Source of the DNA: JAAEUB01 sp964550345
GTDB taxonomy: Bacteria > Pseudomonadota > Alphaproteobacteria > Rhodobacterales > Rhodobacteraceae
DNA: 64,000 bases
Direction: 5' to 3'
NCBI GenBank assembly: GCA_964550345.1
Contig: CAZJYZ010000007.1
Coordinates: forward strand, 1 to 64,000
Shown here: one piece after another, positions 16,735 to 24,977 of the stretch
How positions within the stretch are numbered: position 1 is the first letter of the stretch
How the letters are laid out: every line of letters starts with the position of its first letter
Program-made: the position numbers and the translations under genes
The notes under the pieces: generated by a model
The model's input: only the letters and a program-made list of their open reading frames with translations
Told to the model about the DNA's origin: nothing
Databases searched by the model: none

Positions 16735-17751
16735 ATGGCATTTCAGACCCCGAAGACACCGCTTCCGATCCAGACATTATCGGTATACCCGGCCGATATG
16801 CTGCGTGTCAGCCACGGCGTCAATCTGGGAGATCCGGTTACCATCGCGCCGGAACTGGAACTGGAAGACGTTTACGAGCTTACGGGAAATGCCAGTCAAC
16901 AACGTCTCGCCATCGCAACACATGAAGATACCGGTGACTTCTATATTGCCGGAGGTTCGGAGCTCGGGCAGGCAGGGACACCTCTTTTTCTGGATTGTCT
17001 GATTACCCTGATGGGGCCGCATGGCACGACAGACGAAGCACTGGTATTGGTTGAAACCGACGCCAACACCGGCATGATTATCGGCACCTACCTGCATCCG
17101 CTGACACCACTTTCCCCCAAAACGGGCTATACTCTTGTGCGGGTGGACTATGAGGGTGCGCGCGCCAAACTGGCCACCAGCGCCTGTGTCTCTTTCAGCC
17201 GCGGCACCGCCATCACCCTGGCGGATGGTCGCCAGGTTACTGTTGAAAACCTGATTCCCGGCGACCGAATTCTGACCAAAGACAACGGCCCCCAGGAGTT
17301 ACGCTGGATCGGCATGCAGACTGTGCGTGCTGTTGGCAGTTTCGCCCCGATCGTTATCGCCGCCGGTGCTTTGAACAATACCGATGAGCTGGTCGTCAGC
17401 CCAAACCACCGTTTGTTCATCTATCAACGCGAAGACAAGGTTGGCGCCGGTCAAAGCGAAGTTCTCGTCAAGGCACGCCACCTGATCAATGACACCAGTG
17501 TGGTGCGGGCTGAAGGTGGCTTCATCGAGTATTTCCAACTACTCTTTGACAAGCACGAGATCATTTTCGCCGAAGGGATCGCCTCAGAAAGCCTGTTTGT
17601 CGATACCACGACCCAGCCGGTTGTGCCCGTCGAAGTCCGGCAACGCCTCAAAAGCGTGGCCAAGCCGGTGCGCTCGGGATATGAACTAAACGCCCGGGAT
17701 CTGGCCGCTAGGGATGTTGTGGATGTGCTGAAGCGCGCCTCGGCGATTTAA
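16735..17751 (+). CDS. Hint-domain protein
   Basis: The 338-residue protein has a Hedgehog/intein (Hint) domain from about residue 150 to 300. It begins at ACVSFSRGTAITLADGR and includes VENLIPGDRILT and DELVVSPNHRLFI, the two blocks expected for the autoprocessing fold. The Cys in the ACVSFSRGT block is the candidate nucleophile. The N-terminal 140 residues do not match anything I know. Such proteins are common in roseobacters, often exported without a signal peptide and with RTX-like partners, but none is adjacent here. The ribosome site is weak and a later start near 16798 is possible. Function unknown. Confidence 0.8.
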   Translation: MAFQTPKTPLPIQTLSVYPADMLRVSHGVNLGDPVTIAPELELEDVYELTGNASQQRLAIATHEDTGDFYIAGGSELGQAGTPLFLDCLITLMGPHGTTDEALVLVETDANTGMIIGTYLHPLTPLSPKTGYTLVRVDYEGARAKLATSACVSFSRGTAITLADGRQVTVENLIPGDRILTKDNGPQELRWIGMQTVRAVGSFAPIVIAAGALNNTDELVVSPNHRLFIYQREDKVGAGQSEVLVKARHLINDTSVVRAEGGFIEYFQLLFDKHEIIFAEGIASESLFVDTTTQPVVPVEVRQRLKSVAKPVRSGYELNARDLAARDVVDVLKRASAI

Positions 17752-17756
17752 GCAAG

Positions 17757-17838
17757 AAACCTCGCTATGCTCGGGGCGCCGCTGCGCGGCGCGGATTTTA
17801 TGCCTTCGGCGAGGATATTTTCAACAAGAGGAAGCACA
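17757..17838. repeat. Dispersed intergenic repeat copy 5
   Basis: A GC hairpin (GCGCCG, 17776-17781, pairing with 17787-17792) is followed by GCCTTCGGCGAGGATATTTTCAAC and CAAGAGGAAG up to 17838. The copy lies behind the Hint gene and ahead of prfC. Confidence 0.55.
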
Positions 17839-17878
17839 GGCGTTGCGGCACGCCCGTCGCGCCGCTATATGCCGCTGC

Positions 17879-19486
17879 ATGTTAGATAAAAGCTCAAACC
17901 GTCAGGCCCTGCCCGCTGAGATTGCCCGCCGGCGTACATTCGCCATTATAAGCCACCCGGATGCGGGGAAAACCACGTTGACGGAAAAGTTCCTGCTGTA
18001 TGGTGGCGCCATTCAGATGGCTGGCCAGGTGCGCGCCAAGGGTGAGGCAAGGCGCACGCGGTCGGATTTCATGAAAATGGAGCAGGATCGCGGGATTTCG
18101 GTTTCGGCCTCTGCCATGTCTTTTGACTATGACGGCTACCGCTACAATCTGGTGGACACTCCCGGCCACTCGGATTTTTCCGAGGATACCTATCGCACCC
18201 TGACGGCTGTGGACGCAGCCGTCATGGTCATCGACGGCGCCAAGGGCGTGGAAAGCCAGACGCAGAAGCTGTTTGAAGTTTGCCGCATGCGCGACCTTCC
18301 GATCCTGACATTCTGTAACAAGATGGACCGCGAAAGCCGCGACACCTTTGAGATCATTGATGAAATTCAGGAGATGTTGGCCATCCACGTCACACCGGCC
18401 TCGTGGCCCATTGGGGTGGGGCGGGAATTTCTTGGTTGTTACGACCTTTTGAACGACCGGTTGGAGCTGATGGACCGCGCTGATCGCAACCGGGTTGCAG
18501 AAACCGTGGCCATCGAAGGCCTCGACGATCCGAAGCTTGATGAATACATTCCCACAGATCTTGCTGAAAAGCTGCGTGAAGAGGTTGAAATGGCGCGCGA
18601 GCTTCTGCCGCAGATAGACGCCGAGCAGGTGCTGGAGGGGCATATGACGCCGATCTGGTTCGGCTCGGCCATCAATTCCTTCGGCGTGCGTGAGTTGATG
18701 GATGGCATTGCCAATTACGGCCCCGAACCACAACCACAATCGGCCGAACCACGTCAGATTGCACCAGATGAAAAGAAGGTTGCCGGTTTTGTGTTTAAAG
18801 TGCAGGCCAATATGGACCCCAAGCATCGTGACCGTGTGGCCTTTCTGCGCATGGCGTCCGGGCATTTCAAACGCGGCATGAAACTAACTCATGTACGCAC
18901 GAAAAAGCCGATGGCGATCAGCAATCCGGTGCTGTTTCTGGCCTCGGACCGCGAATTGGCGCAAGAGGCATGGGCGGGGGACATCATCGGTATCCCCAAT
19001 CACGGCCAGCTGCGTATTGGCGACACCCTGACCGAGGGCGAAGCCCTGCGCGTCACCGGCATTCCCAGTTTTGCGCCGGAACTTCTGCAAGGGGTGCGCG
19101 CGGGTGATCCGTTAAAGTCAAAGCATCTGGAAAAAGCCCTAATGCAGTTTGCCGAGGAAGGTGCTGCCAAAGTATTCAAGCCCAATATTGGTTCCGGCTT
19201 TATCGTCGGCGTTGTCGGTCCGTTGCAGTTTGAGGTTCTCGCCAGCCGGATCGAAATGGAATACGGCCTGCCGGTGCGTTTTGAGCAGAGCCAGTTCACC
19301 TCGGCACGCTGGGTCACCGGACCGAAAGACAAGGTGGATGCCTTTGTCGACGCTAACAAGCAGCATATTGCCCATGATAATGACGGCGACATCGTATACC
19401 TAACACGGCTGCAATGGGATATTGACCGGGTTGAGCGTGATTATCCTGACCTCACATTGTCCGCGACCAAAGAGATGATGGTTTGA
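17879..19486 (+). CDS. prfC: Peptide chain release factor 3
   Basis: RF3 is the GTPase that removes RF1/RF2 from the ribosome after peptide release. The 535-residue protein (E. coli 529) carries the P-loop SHPDAGKTTLTEK near 28-40, the switch II DTPGHSDFSED near 95-105 and NKMD near 149-152, followed by domains II and III. The ATG at 17879 was chosen because the family starts shortly before the RRRTFAIISHPDAGKTT block; the in-frame extension upstream to 17843 reads into the repeat-flanking DNA and is not family-like. Confidence 0.96.
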   Translation: MLDKSSNRQALPAEIARRRTFAIISHPDAGKTTLTEKFLLYGGAIQMAGQVRAKGEARRTRSDFMKMEQDRGISVSASAMSFDYDGYRYNLVDTPGHSDFSEDTYRTLTAVDAAVMVIDGAKGVESQTQKLFEVCRMRDLPILTFCNKMDRESRDTFEIIDEIQEMLAIHVTPASWPIGVGREFLGCYDLLNDRLELMDRADRNRVAETVAIEGLDDPKLDEYIPTDLAEKLREEVEMARELLPQIDAEQVLEGHMTPIWFGSAINSFGVRELMDGIANYGPEPQPQSAEPRQIAPDEKKVAGFVFKVQANMDPKHRDRVAFLRMASGHFKRGMKLTHVRTKKPMAISNPVLFLASDRELAQEAWAGDIIGIPNHGQLRIGDTLTEGEALRVTGIPSFAPELLQGVRAGDPLKSKHLEKALMQFAEEGAAKVFKPNIGSGFIVGVVGPLQFEVLASRIEMEYGLPVRFEQSQFTSARWVTGPKDKVDAFVDANKQHIAHDNDGDIVYLTRLQWDIDRVERDYPDLTLSATKEMMV

Positions 19487-19896
19487 AGCGACGGATACTT
19501 GCTCCAGCGACGTATTAAATGTGTCAGGTCAGTGAGAAGCTTCATGCGGTGTTATCCCCACCATGTCCGACGCATGTAGTGCCCCTTGCTGGCCTGCGAG
19601 TATACCGGGGCATAAGATTGCAGAGATTGGAATCTGATAGGAAGAACCAGAATTCGCGATAAACGGCCTGCATTGCGGGCAAATTCAACCTCAAAGACGA
19701 AAAACTGTTGCAAAACCAGCAGAAAAACCAACATTTTGACTGCTTTGCCGCGGTTTTGGACTGTCAGATTGACCCGGACAGCGCTTTTCTTTAGGCACGG
19801 GGCGTGCACCATCAAAGCCCAACAGGGGCATGGCCATCCGGGCCGGTGCATCAATCAGGATACGGGCCGAATGCGTCCGTAAAACAACGGACATAC
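19487..19896. other. Intergenic region ahead of DEAD-box helicase gene
   Basis: About 410 bases without a credible gene; open frames on both strands lack family features or good start sites. A long 5' leader for the helicase is likely. Just before the start codon, GTCCGT (19875-19880) can pair with ACGGAC (19887-19892), and no clear Shine-Dalgarno sequence is seen, so the leader may control translation. Confidence 0.45.
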
Positions 19897-21306
19897 ATGA
19901 CCAAATTCACTGATCTGAAGCTCAGCCCTAAAGTTTTGAAAGCCGTCGAAGATTCCGGCTACGAAAGCCCGACACCTATTCAGGAAGGTGCAATCCCTCC
20001 GGCCCTGGAAGGACGTGACGTTTTGGGTATTGCCCAAACCGGCACCGGTAAAACTGCCGGTTTCACCCTACCCATGATAACCATGCTGGCACGTGGGCGC
20101 GCGCGCGCTCGGATGCCGCGCAGCCTTGTCCTGTGCCCAACCCGCGAGCTCGCAGCCCAGGTTGCGGAAAATTTCGACAATTACTCAAAATACGTCAAAC
20201 TGACCAAAGCCCTGCTTATCGGCGGTGTCAGCTTTGGTGAACAAACAAAACTGATCGACCGCGGCGTTGACGTGCTGATTGCCACCCCCGGTCGCCTGCT
20301 GGACCATTTTGAGCGGGGCAAGCTTTTGCTGACCGGCGTGCAGATCATGGTGGTGGACGAAGCCGACCGGATGCTGGATATGGGCTTTATCCCTGATATC
20401 GAACGGATTTTCGGGCTGGTGCCGTTTACCCGCCAGACCTTATTCTTCTCGGCCACGATGGCGCCTGAAATTGAGCGTATCACCAATACTTTCCTGTCCA
20501 ATCCGGCGCGCATAGAAGTCGCCCGTCAGGCGACGGCGTCAGAAACCATTACCCAGGGTGTGGTTGATTTTCGCGCCTCGCGCCGGGAACGCGCCGGGAC
20601 GGAGAAACGCAAGCTGCTGCGCAGCCTGATTGACGGTGAAGGGGAAGCCTGCACCAATGCTATCATTTTTTGCAACCGTAAAACGGATGTGGATATCGTC
20701 GCTAAGTCTCTGAAAAAATACGGGTATAACGCCGAGCCCATCCATGGTGACCTTGACCAGACCAAGCGTATGGCGGTTCTGCAGGGATTTCGTGATGGTG
20801 ACATTCGGTTTTTGTGTGCCTCGGATGTCGCGGCGCGCGGCCTGGATATTCCTAATGTTAGTCACGTGTTCAATTATGATGTTCCCGGCCATGCCGAGGA
20901 TTATGTACACCGCATTGGCCGCACCGGACGCGCCGGGCGCGAAGGCAAAGCAATCATGATTTGCGAGCCTCGGGACACTAAAAACCTCGACGCCGTGGAA
21001 CGGTTGATTGAGAGCACAATACCGCGTCTGGAAAGCCCGCTTAAAACCAAGGTGGCACCAGAGCCTGAAGAGAAATCCAAGCCCGCAGCAACTGAAAAAA
21101 GCCCAAAACATAGTACCCGCAGTCGGAAACCCGCGGAAAAATCAGATGACAAACCTGCCGAAAAACCGGCGCAGAAACCAGCCGCTGCAACGAGCTCTAA
21201 ACCCAACCGCACCCGTGGTCGCAAGGGGGATGGGGGCAAAAAGGTTGTTGGTATGGGCGATCATATGCCGGGCTTTATCGCCAAGAGCTTTGACGAACGT
21301 CGGTAG
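19897..21306 (+). CDS. DEAD-box RNA helicase (RhlE-like)
   Basis: The 469-residue ATP-dependent RNA helicase has the Q motif near PTPIQEGAIPP, motif I AQTGTGKT near 45-52, motif II DEAD near 152-155 and motif III SAT. Motif V reads ASDVAARGLDIPNV and motif VI HRIGRTGRAG. The core is followed by about 90 residues rich in Lys, Pro, Glu and Ala, a tail that usually contacts RNA. The family acts in ribosome assembly, mRNA decay or cold adaptation. The start at 19897 gives the family beginning FTDLKLSPKVLKAV; upstream in-frame codons do not fit. Confidence 0.94.
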   Translation: MTKFTDLKLSPKVLKAVEDSGYESPTPIQEGAIPPALEGRDVLGIAQTGTGKTAGFTLPMITMLARGRARARMPRSLVLCPTRELAAQVAENFDNYSKYVKLTKALLIGGVSFGEQTKLIDRGVDVLIATPGRLLDHFERGKLLLTGVQIMVVDEADRMLDMGFIPDIERIFGLVPFTRQTLFFSATMAPEIERITNTFLSNPARIEVARQATASETITQGVVDFRASRRERAGTEKRKLLRSLIDGEGEACTNAIIFCNRKTDVDIVAKSLKKYGYNAEPIHGDLDQTKRMAVLQGFRDGDIRFLCASDVAARGLDIPNVSHVFNYDVPGHAEDYVHRIGRTGRAGREGKAIMICEPRDTKNLDAVERLIESTIPRLESPLKTKVAPEPEEKSKPAATEKSPKHSTRSRKPAEKSDDKPAEKPAQKPAAATSSKPNRTRGRKGDGGKKVVGMGDHMPGFIAKSFDERR

Positions 21307-21703
21307 TGACGGCAATTTGCCCGCACGCGCAAGGCGTCAAATTTTCGACCGCGGGCGAAATGCAATTTCACTTGTGAATTATGATTTCTGCGCGGGTTCG
21401 AGAGCCTGTTTCTTTGATTTCGTGAAACTCTCACAACACTCGAATCACAAGGTTCCTAATATATCGTTAATCCCCCAAATTTTTATATCTTTTTAAAACA
21501 CTTACTTACGCGTCTATGTGCTCTCATATGCGCCACAGAAACGGAAAACCGGAAAACCGGAAAACCGGAAAACCGGAAAACCGGATGCCGAACCCCGGAC
21601 AAAGTCAACTGATACTCGGCATTTAATCACGCCCATATCACTCAACTCAGCGGCACTTTCCTTGGTAAGGTTATTCTCATTTCAGAAATGGCCGCGCCAA
21701 CGC
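21307..21703. other. Intergenic region with an 8-bp tandem repeat
   Basis: About 397 bases between convergent helicase and DUF808 genes. It contains AT-rich sequence around 21460-21500 and five copies of an 8-bp repeat at 21543-21582, described separately. No gene or known RNA is recognised. Confidence 0.45.
21543..21582. repeat. Tandem repeat, five 8-bp units GGAAAACC
   Basis: Five perfect direct copies of GGAAAACC (equivalently ACCGGAAA when rotated). A related array of ACCGGAAT units, on the other strand, lies at 31218-31249. A short perfect array of this type is prone to slippage. Confidence 0.9.
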
Positions 21704-22669
21704 CTATGCACGCCCTTTGAACACCGCCTGCCAAATTGGTGTGATCAGCCTGGTTCCCACCGGCATTATTGCCAGCCCCAGCGCCAGCCCGAAAACCCCG
21801 TCCATGAGGGCCACGGCTGACCAATCTACCGCCGACCTGATCTGCTCGGGCACGGCTACAGCCGCCATATGCGCCCAGTCATGGATCGTTTCATAAAGCA
21901 CAGGCAATCCCATTTCCGCCATGCCATGTATCACAATAGAGCCCCCAACCCACAGCATCGCTGCGGTCCCGACCACCATCAGGGCAGACAAAAAACCCGG
22001 CATAACCGAGACTATTCCCCGGCCCAGAGAACGCGTCAGGCGCAACCGGCCCCTCCGACCCATCAGCAGCCCCAAATCATCCGCCTTCACAATCAGGGCC
22101 ACGCCACCGTACACAACTGCCGTAATCCCGATACCAACAATGGCCAGCGTCGCGGCCTCCATCCAGAAACTGGCCTCGGGAATGGCGGCAAGAGCGATGG
22201 TCATAATCTCGGCGGACAGAATGAAGTCGGTTTTGATGGCCCCAGCTACTTTAACCTCTTCCAGATGCGCCGGGTCATCATAGACTTCTCCACTTTCAGC
22301 GCCGTGATGCCCGTTTCCCGTGATCCAGTGCCAGACTTTTTCGGCCCCTTCAAAGCACAGATATGCCCCGCCCAGAATTAAAAGCGGCGCTATGGCCCAG
22401 GGCGCAAAGGCAGAAAGCGCCAGCCCGACCGGCAAGAGGATCAATAGTTTATTGCGCAGCGAGCCAAGGGCAATCCGCCCGACAATAGGAAGCTCCCGGC
22501 TGGCGTCAAAGCCTGTCACATATTTCGGGGTCACAGCGGTGTCGTCAATCACGGCACCCGCGGCTTTGGCGCCTGCCTTGGCCGCCTGCCCCACCACGTC
22601 ATCAATCGAGGACGCTGCGACCTTCGCAATTGACGCCACATCGTCCAACAGGGCCAGTAATCCACTCAT
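21704..22669 (-). CDS. DUF808 (YedI-like) membrane protein
   Basis: The 321-residue multi-pass inner-membrane protein starts MSGLLALLDDVASIAKVAA, the typical DUF808 opening. It shows DDTAVTPKYVTG near 45-60, a GGAYLCFEGAEK block and several hydrophobic segments up to the C-terminus (LFG-type LALGLAIMPVG). The function of the family is unknown. The start at 22669 was preferred over the codon four residues earlier because of family length and sequence. It is divergent from gap, with about 260 bases shared upstream. Confidence 0.9.
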   Translation of the reverse strand: MSGLLALLDDVASIAKVAASSIDDVVGQAAKAGAKAAGAVIDDTAVTPKYVTGFDASRELPIVGRIALGSLRNKLLILLPVGLALSAFAPWAIAPLLILGGAYLCFEGAEKVWHWITGNGHHGAESGEVYDDPAHLEEVKVAGAIKTDFILSAEIMTIALAAIPEASFWMEAATLAIVGIGITAVVYGGVALIVKADDLGLLMGRRGRLRLTRSLGRGIVSVMPGFLSALMVVGTAAMLWVGGSIVIHGMAEMGLPVLYETIHDWAHMAAVAVPEQIRSAVDWSAVALMDGVFGLALGLAIMPVGTRLITPIWQAVFKGRA

Positions 22670-22769
22670 AACACGCCTCACCTCAGGTTCAGACCCAACC
22701 TATCTCAGGGGGCAGGTTCGGGCAAATACCCTAGCTGAGATTAACACAGCCTGCGTCATTCCGTCTCGC

Positions 22770-22781
22770 GTTATCGCTAAC
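22770..22781. promoter_or_regulatory. Candidate LacI-family (CceR-like) operator upstream of gap
   Basis: GTTATCGCTAAC is a two-fold symmetric GTTA-NCGN-TAAC site. From memory it resembles TGTTAGCGCTAACA-type sites of the central-carbon regulator CceR of Rhodobacter. It lies about 150 bases ahead of the gap start. Confidence 0.45.
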
Positions 22782-22797
22782 GCCAAGCTATATATGG

Positions 22798-22813
22798 ATG
22801 TTTTCGCTAACAT
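22798..22813. promoter_or_regulatory. Second candidate operator upstream of gap
   Basis: ATGTTTTCGCTAACAT has perfect 5-bp arms ATGTT and AACAT around the same CGCTAAC core as the site at 22770. A third half site, ACGCTAAC, lies at 22874-22881. Repetition of the core within 110 bases supports a real operator array. Confidence 0.45.
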
Positions 22814-22929
22814 CTATGCAAATAAACAAATATTTAATTGGCCCTAAATCCAGCCCTGCCTATATGAAGAGCAACGCTAACGCGCGCCATTCTGCAAGTG
22901 CGGTCGGTGCATTAATTCAGGGGAACACC

Positions 22930-23931
22930 ATGACTATTAAAGTAGGTATTAACGGCTTTGGCCGGATCGGGCGCAGCACATTCAGCCAGATCGCTGCATC
23001 CGGGCGCGATGACATTCAGGTGGTCAAACTAAACGCCACTGGCCCGATTGAAAGTGCCGCACATCTGCTGCGCTATGATTCTGTGCATGGCCGCTTTCCC
23101 AACGAAGTGAAAATCGGCGACGGCACGCTGGATGCCGGTGCCGGCGTAGTTCAGGTCTCGTCAACATACGACCCGACCGAGCTGGACTGGTCCGGTTGCG
23201 ACGTGGTGCTGGAATGTACCGGCAAATTCAACGACGGGGAAAAAGGCAAGGTTCATATCGATCAGGGCGCCAAGAAAGTTCTGTTCTCTGCCCCCGCAAC
23301 CAACGTGGACAAGACCATCGTTCTGGGTGTGAATGATGACACGCTGACCTCCAGCGACATCATGGTTTCCAACGGGTCCTGCACCACCAACGGGCTGGCA
23401 CCGGTTGCCAAAGTCCTGAACGACACGGTTGGCATTGAACAAGGCGTCATGACCACGATCCACTCCTATACCGGTGGCCAGCCAACGCTGGATCGCCGCC
23501 ACAAGGATTTCTACCGCGCCCGCGCTGCCGCCATGTCGATGATCCCAACTTCAACCGGTGCTGCCCGCGCCCTTGGCCTTGTCCTGCCGGAACTTGACGG
23601 CAAGCTGGACGGAACCGCCCTGCGCGTACCGACCCCGAATGTTTCGGCCGTTGACCTGACATTCACTGCGGGCCGTGACACCACGGTGGAAGAGATCAAT
23701 GAAATTATGCGCAAAGCTGCCGAGGGTGCCATGAGCCATGTGCTTGGCTATGACCCGGAGCCCAAAGTCTCGATCGACTTTAACCATACCGAGCTGAGCT
23801 CGGCCTTCGCCCCGGATCAGACCAAGGTGATGGGCGGCAAGCTGGTGCGTATCCTGACATGGTACGACAACGAATGGGGCTTCTCGACCCGGATGGCCGA
23901 CGTTGCCACTCTGATGGGTCAGCTGGGCTAA
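22930..23931 (+). CDS. gap: Type I glyceraldehyde-3-phosphate dehydrogenase
   Basis: This is the glycolytic/gluconeogenic enzyme that interconverts glyceraldehyde 3-phosphate and 1,3-bisphosphoglycerate with NAD(P). The 333-residue protein starts TIKVGINGFGRIGR (Rossmann motif). The catalytic C151 lies in SNGSCTTNGLAP, and NEWGFSTRM near the C-terminus is typical. The family usually reads SNASCTTN, so the Gly/Asn changes near the cysteine are mild variants. An AGGGGA ribosome site precedes the ATG. Two candidate operators lie upstream and a strong terminator lies downstream. Confidence 0.97.
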   Translation: MTIKVGINGFGRIGRSTFSQIAASGRDDIQVVKLNATGPIESAAHLLRYDSVHGRFPNEVKIGDGTLDAGAGVVQVSSTYDPTELDWSGCDVVLECTGKFNDGEKGKVHIDQGAKKVLFSAPATNVDKTIVLGVNDDTLTSSDIMVSNGSCTTNGLAPVAKVLNDTVGIEQGVMTTIHSYTGGQPTLDRRHKDFYRARAAAMSMIPTSTGAARALGLVLPELDGKLDGTALRVPTPNVSAVDLTFTAGRDTTVEEINEIMRKAAEGAMSHVLGYDPEPKVSIDFNHTELSSAFAPDQTKVMGGKLVRILTWYDNEWGFSTRMADVATLMGQLG

Positions 23932-23954
23932 AAAGCACCTCACAGAACAATCCA

Positions 23955-23986
23955 GGCCTCGGCAGATTTGCCGGGGCCTTTTCTTT
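23955..23986 (+). terminator. Rho-independent terminator behind gap
   Basis: GGCCTCGGCA (23955-23964) pairs with TGCCGGGGCC (23969-23978) around a GATT loop, followed by TTTTCTTTT. Confidence 0.85.
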
Positions 23987-24045
23987 TGTCTTGCCCCAGC
24001 CCCCGCATTCTTGCGACAAAGGTCGGCAAACAGGCAGGAGGCAGG

Positions 24046-24189
24046 ATGACCAATACAATAGCACTTGGCCTCGCGCTCTTAATTCTGGCGATTTTCGCTG
24101 CAGATTTCCTCTGGTTTGACGGGGTATTGCCAGTGTTTCTGGGCCAGAAGATGTTGGAATTGACCGAATATGTTGCTTTTTGGCGTTAA
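24046..24189 (+). CDS. Small (47-residue) single-span membrane protein downstream of gap
   Basis: A strong GCAGGAGG site precedes the ATG. The predicted protein has a hydrophobic helix at about 5-19 (IALGLALLILAIFAADF), a middle FLGQKMLELTEY amphipathic part and ends VAFWR. I recall similar short proteins with an AFWR end directly behind gap in many Rhodobacterales, sometimes labelled as the dehydrogenase by position alone. It lies beyond the gap terminator, so it is at least partly a separate unit. Function unknown. Confidence 0.8.
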   Translation: MTNTIALGLALLILAIFAADFLWFDGVLPVFLGQKMLELTEYVAFWR

Positions 24190-24492
24190 TATTCTTCGAC
24201 TGTTCAGGTAAATACCTAAGTTTGAATTCGTCAGACAATGGCGGCGTCAATGGGTTAAAAGCGTCGTACATCGCGCCTGACTTTAGTTGTTCAAAGGGCA
24301 CTTCAATGGCCCCGACATCCGGGTCGGTGATATCATTTTGGCTGAATTCGAGATGTGGCAGGGGAATAAACCTTCCCCTGCCCTCTAATTTATTAAGTAA
24401 TGGCATTTGGTGCCGACACAAAAATTAAGATTTCAGGTGTCTCCGGTGCCATCATTGTGGCACTTATCACGCCTGAATATCTTCAGAAGACC
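24190..24492. other. AT-rich intergenic region, possible gene remnant
   Basis: About 300 bases. A minus-strand frame near 24190-24421 encodes a plausible-looking segment (FEQLKSGAMYDAFNPL) but runs on into gap antisense and has no good start site. It may be a decayed gene or chance. An 8-bp hairpin GGCAGGGG/CCCCTGCC lies at 24357-24364 and 24375-24382. Confidence 0.3.
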
Positions 24493-24702
24493 CTAGTTTT
24501 GTGCGAAAATGGCCGTGAGCCTTCCCAAACCGGTAAAGACCATATTTCCGTTACCGGTAATATTGACCCTGATATGTGGACCCGAAGGGAGCCCACCTGC
24601 TGATTGGGCCGTATTCTGACCAAATCCCGGGGCGTTTGGGTTTCCTGCCAAAGCGGCAGAAGGAAGTCCAAAGGCGATTGCAAGAACGATTACTTTTTTC
24701 AT
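24493..24702 (-). CDS. Small exported protein of unknown function
   Basis: The 69-residue protein has a clear signal peptide, MKKVIVLAIAFGLPSAALAG, with a likely AxA cleavage near residues 17-19. The mature part of about 50 residues is rich in Gly, Asn and Pro. A GGAGT site lies six bases before the start. Composition and surroundings are AT-richer than the flanking genes. I do not recognise the family. Confidence 0.65.
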   Translation of the reverse strand: MKKVIVLAIAFGLPSAALAGNPNAPGFGQNTAQSAGGLPSGPHIRVNITGNGNMVFTGLGRLTAIFAQN

Positions 24703-24977
24703 TAGTTACTCCACTATTTACTATACACAGAAGCTAAAATCTAACATGATTCCGGTGTGTTAAGTCAAACATAAGTTTGATTATTTTTGGCAAACTACCT
24801 GTAACTCAAGATATTTTTGTATTTTTTCAGTTTCTTAGAGAGTTTCTTTTCTAACGGTTAGAGCTCTGAATCGAGAGCGTATGAATGCGGGCCTCAAAGG
24901 AAAATAGCTTAGGTATATATAGATTGCGCCAGGCTTCATTAACCAGAATTTAGCTATTTTGACGTCCAAACTGACAG

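Noticed and set aside
19552..19894. Open frames in the prfC-helicase spacer
   Set aside because: No good ribosome sites or recognisable composition; a leader or empty spacer is simpler.
21400..21430. tRNA-like GGTTCGAGAGCC
   Set aside because: No acceptor stem, anticodon arm or CCA could be fitted around it.
23780..24421. 213-codon minus-strand frame overlapping the end of gap
   Set aside because: Two thirds lies antisense to gap and to the small membrane gene; at most its first part is a gene remnant.
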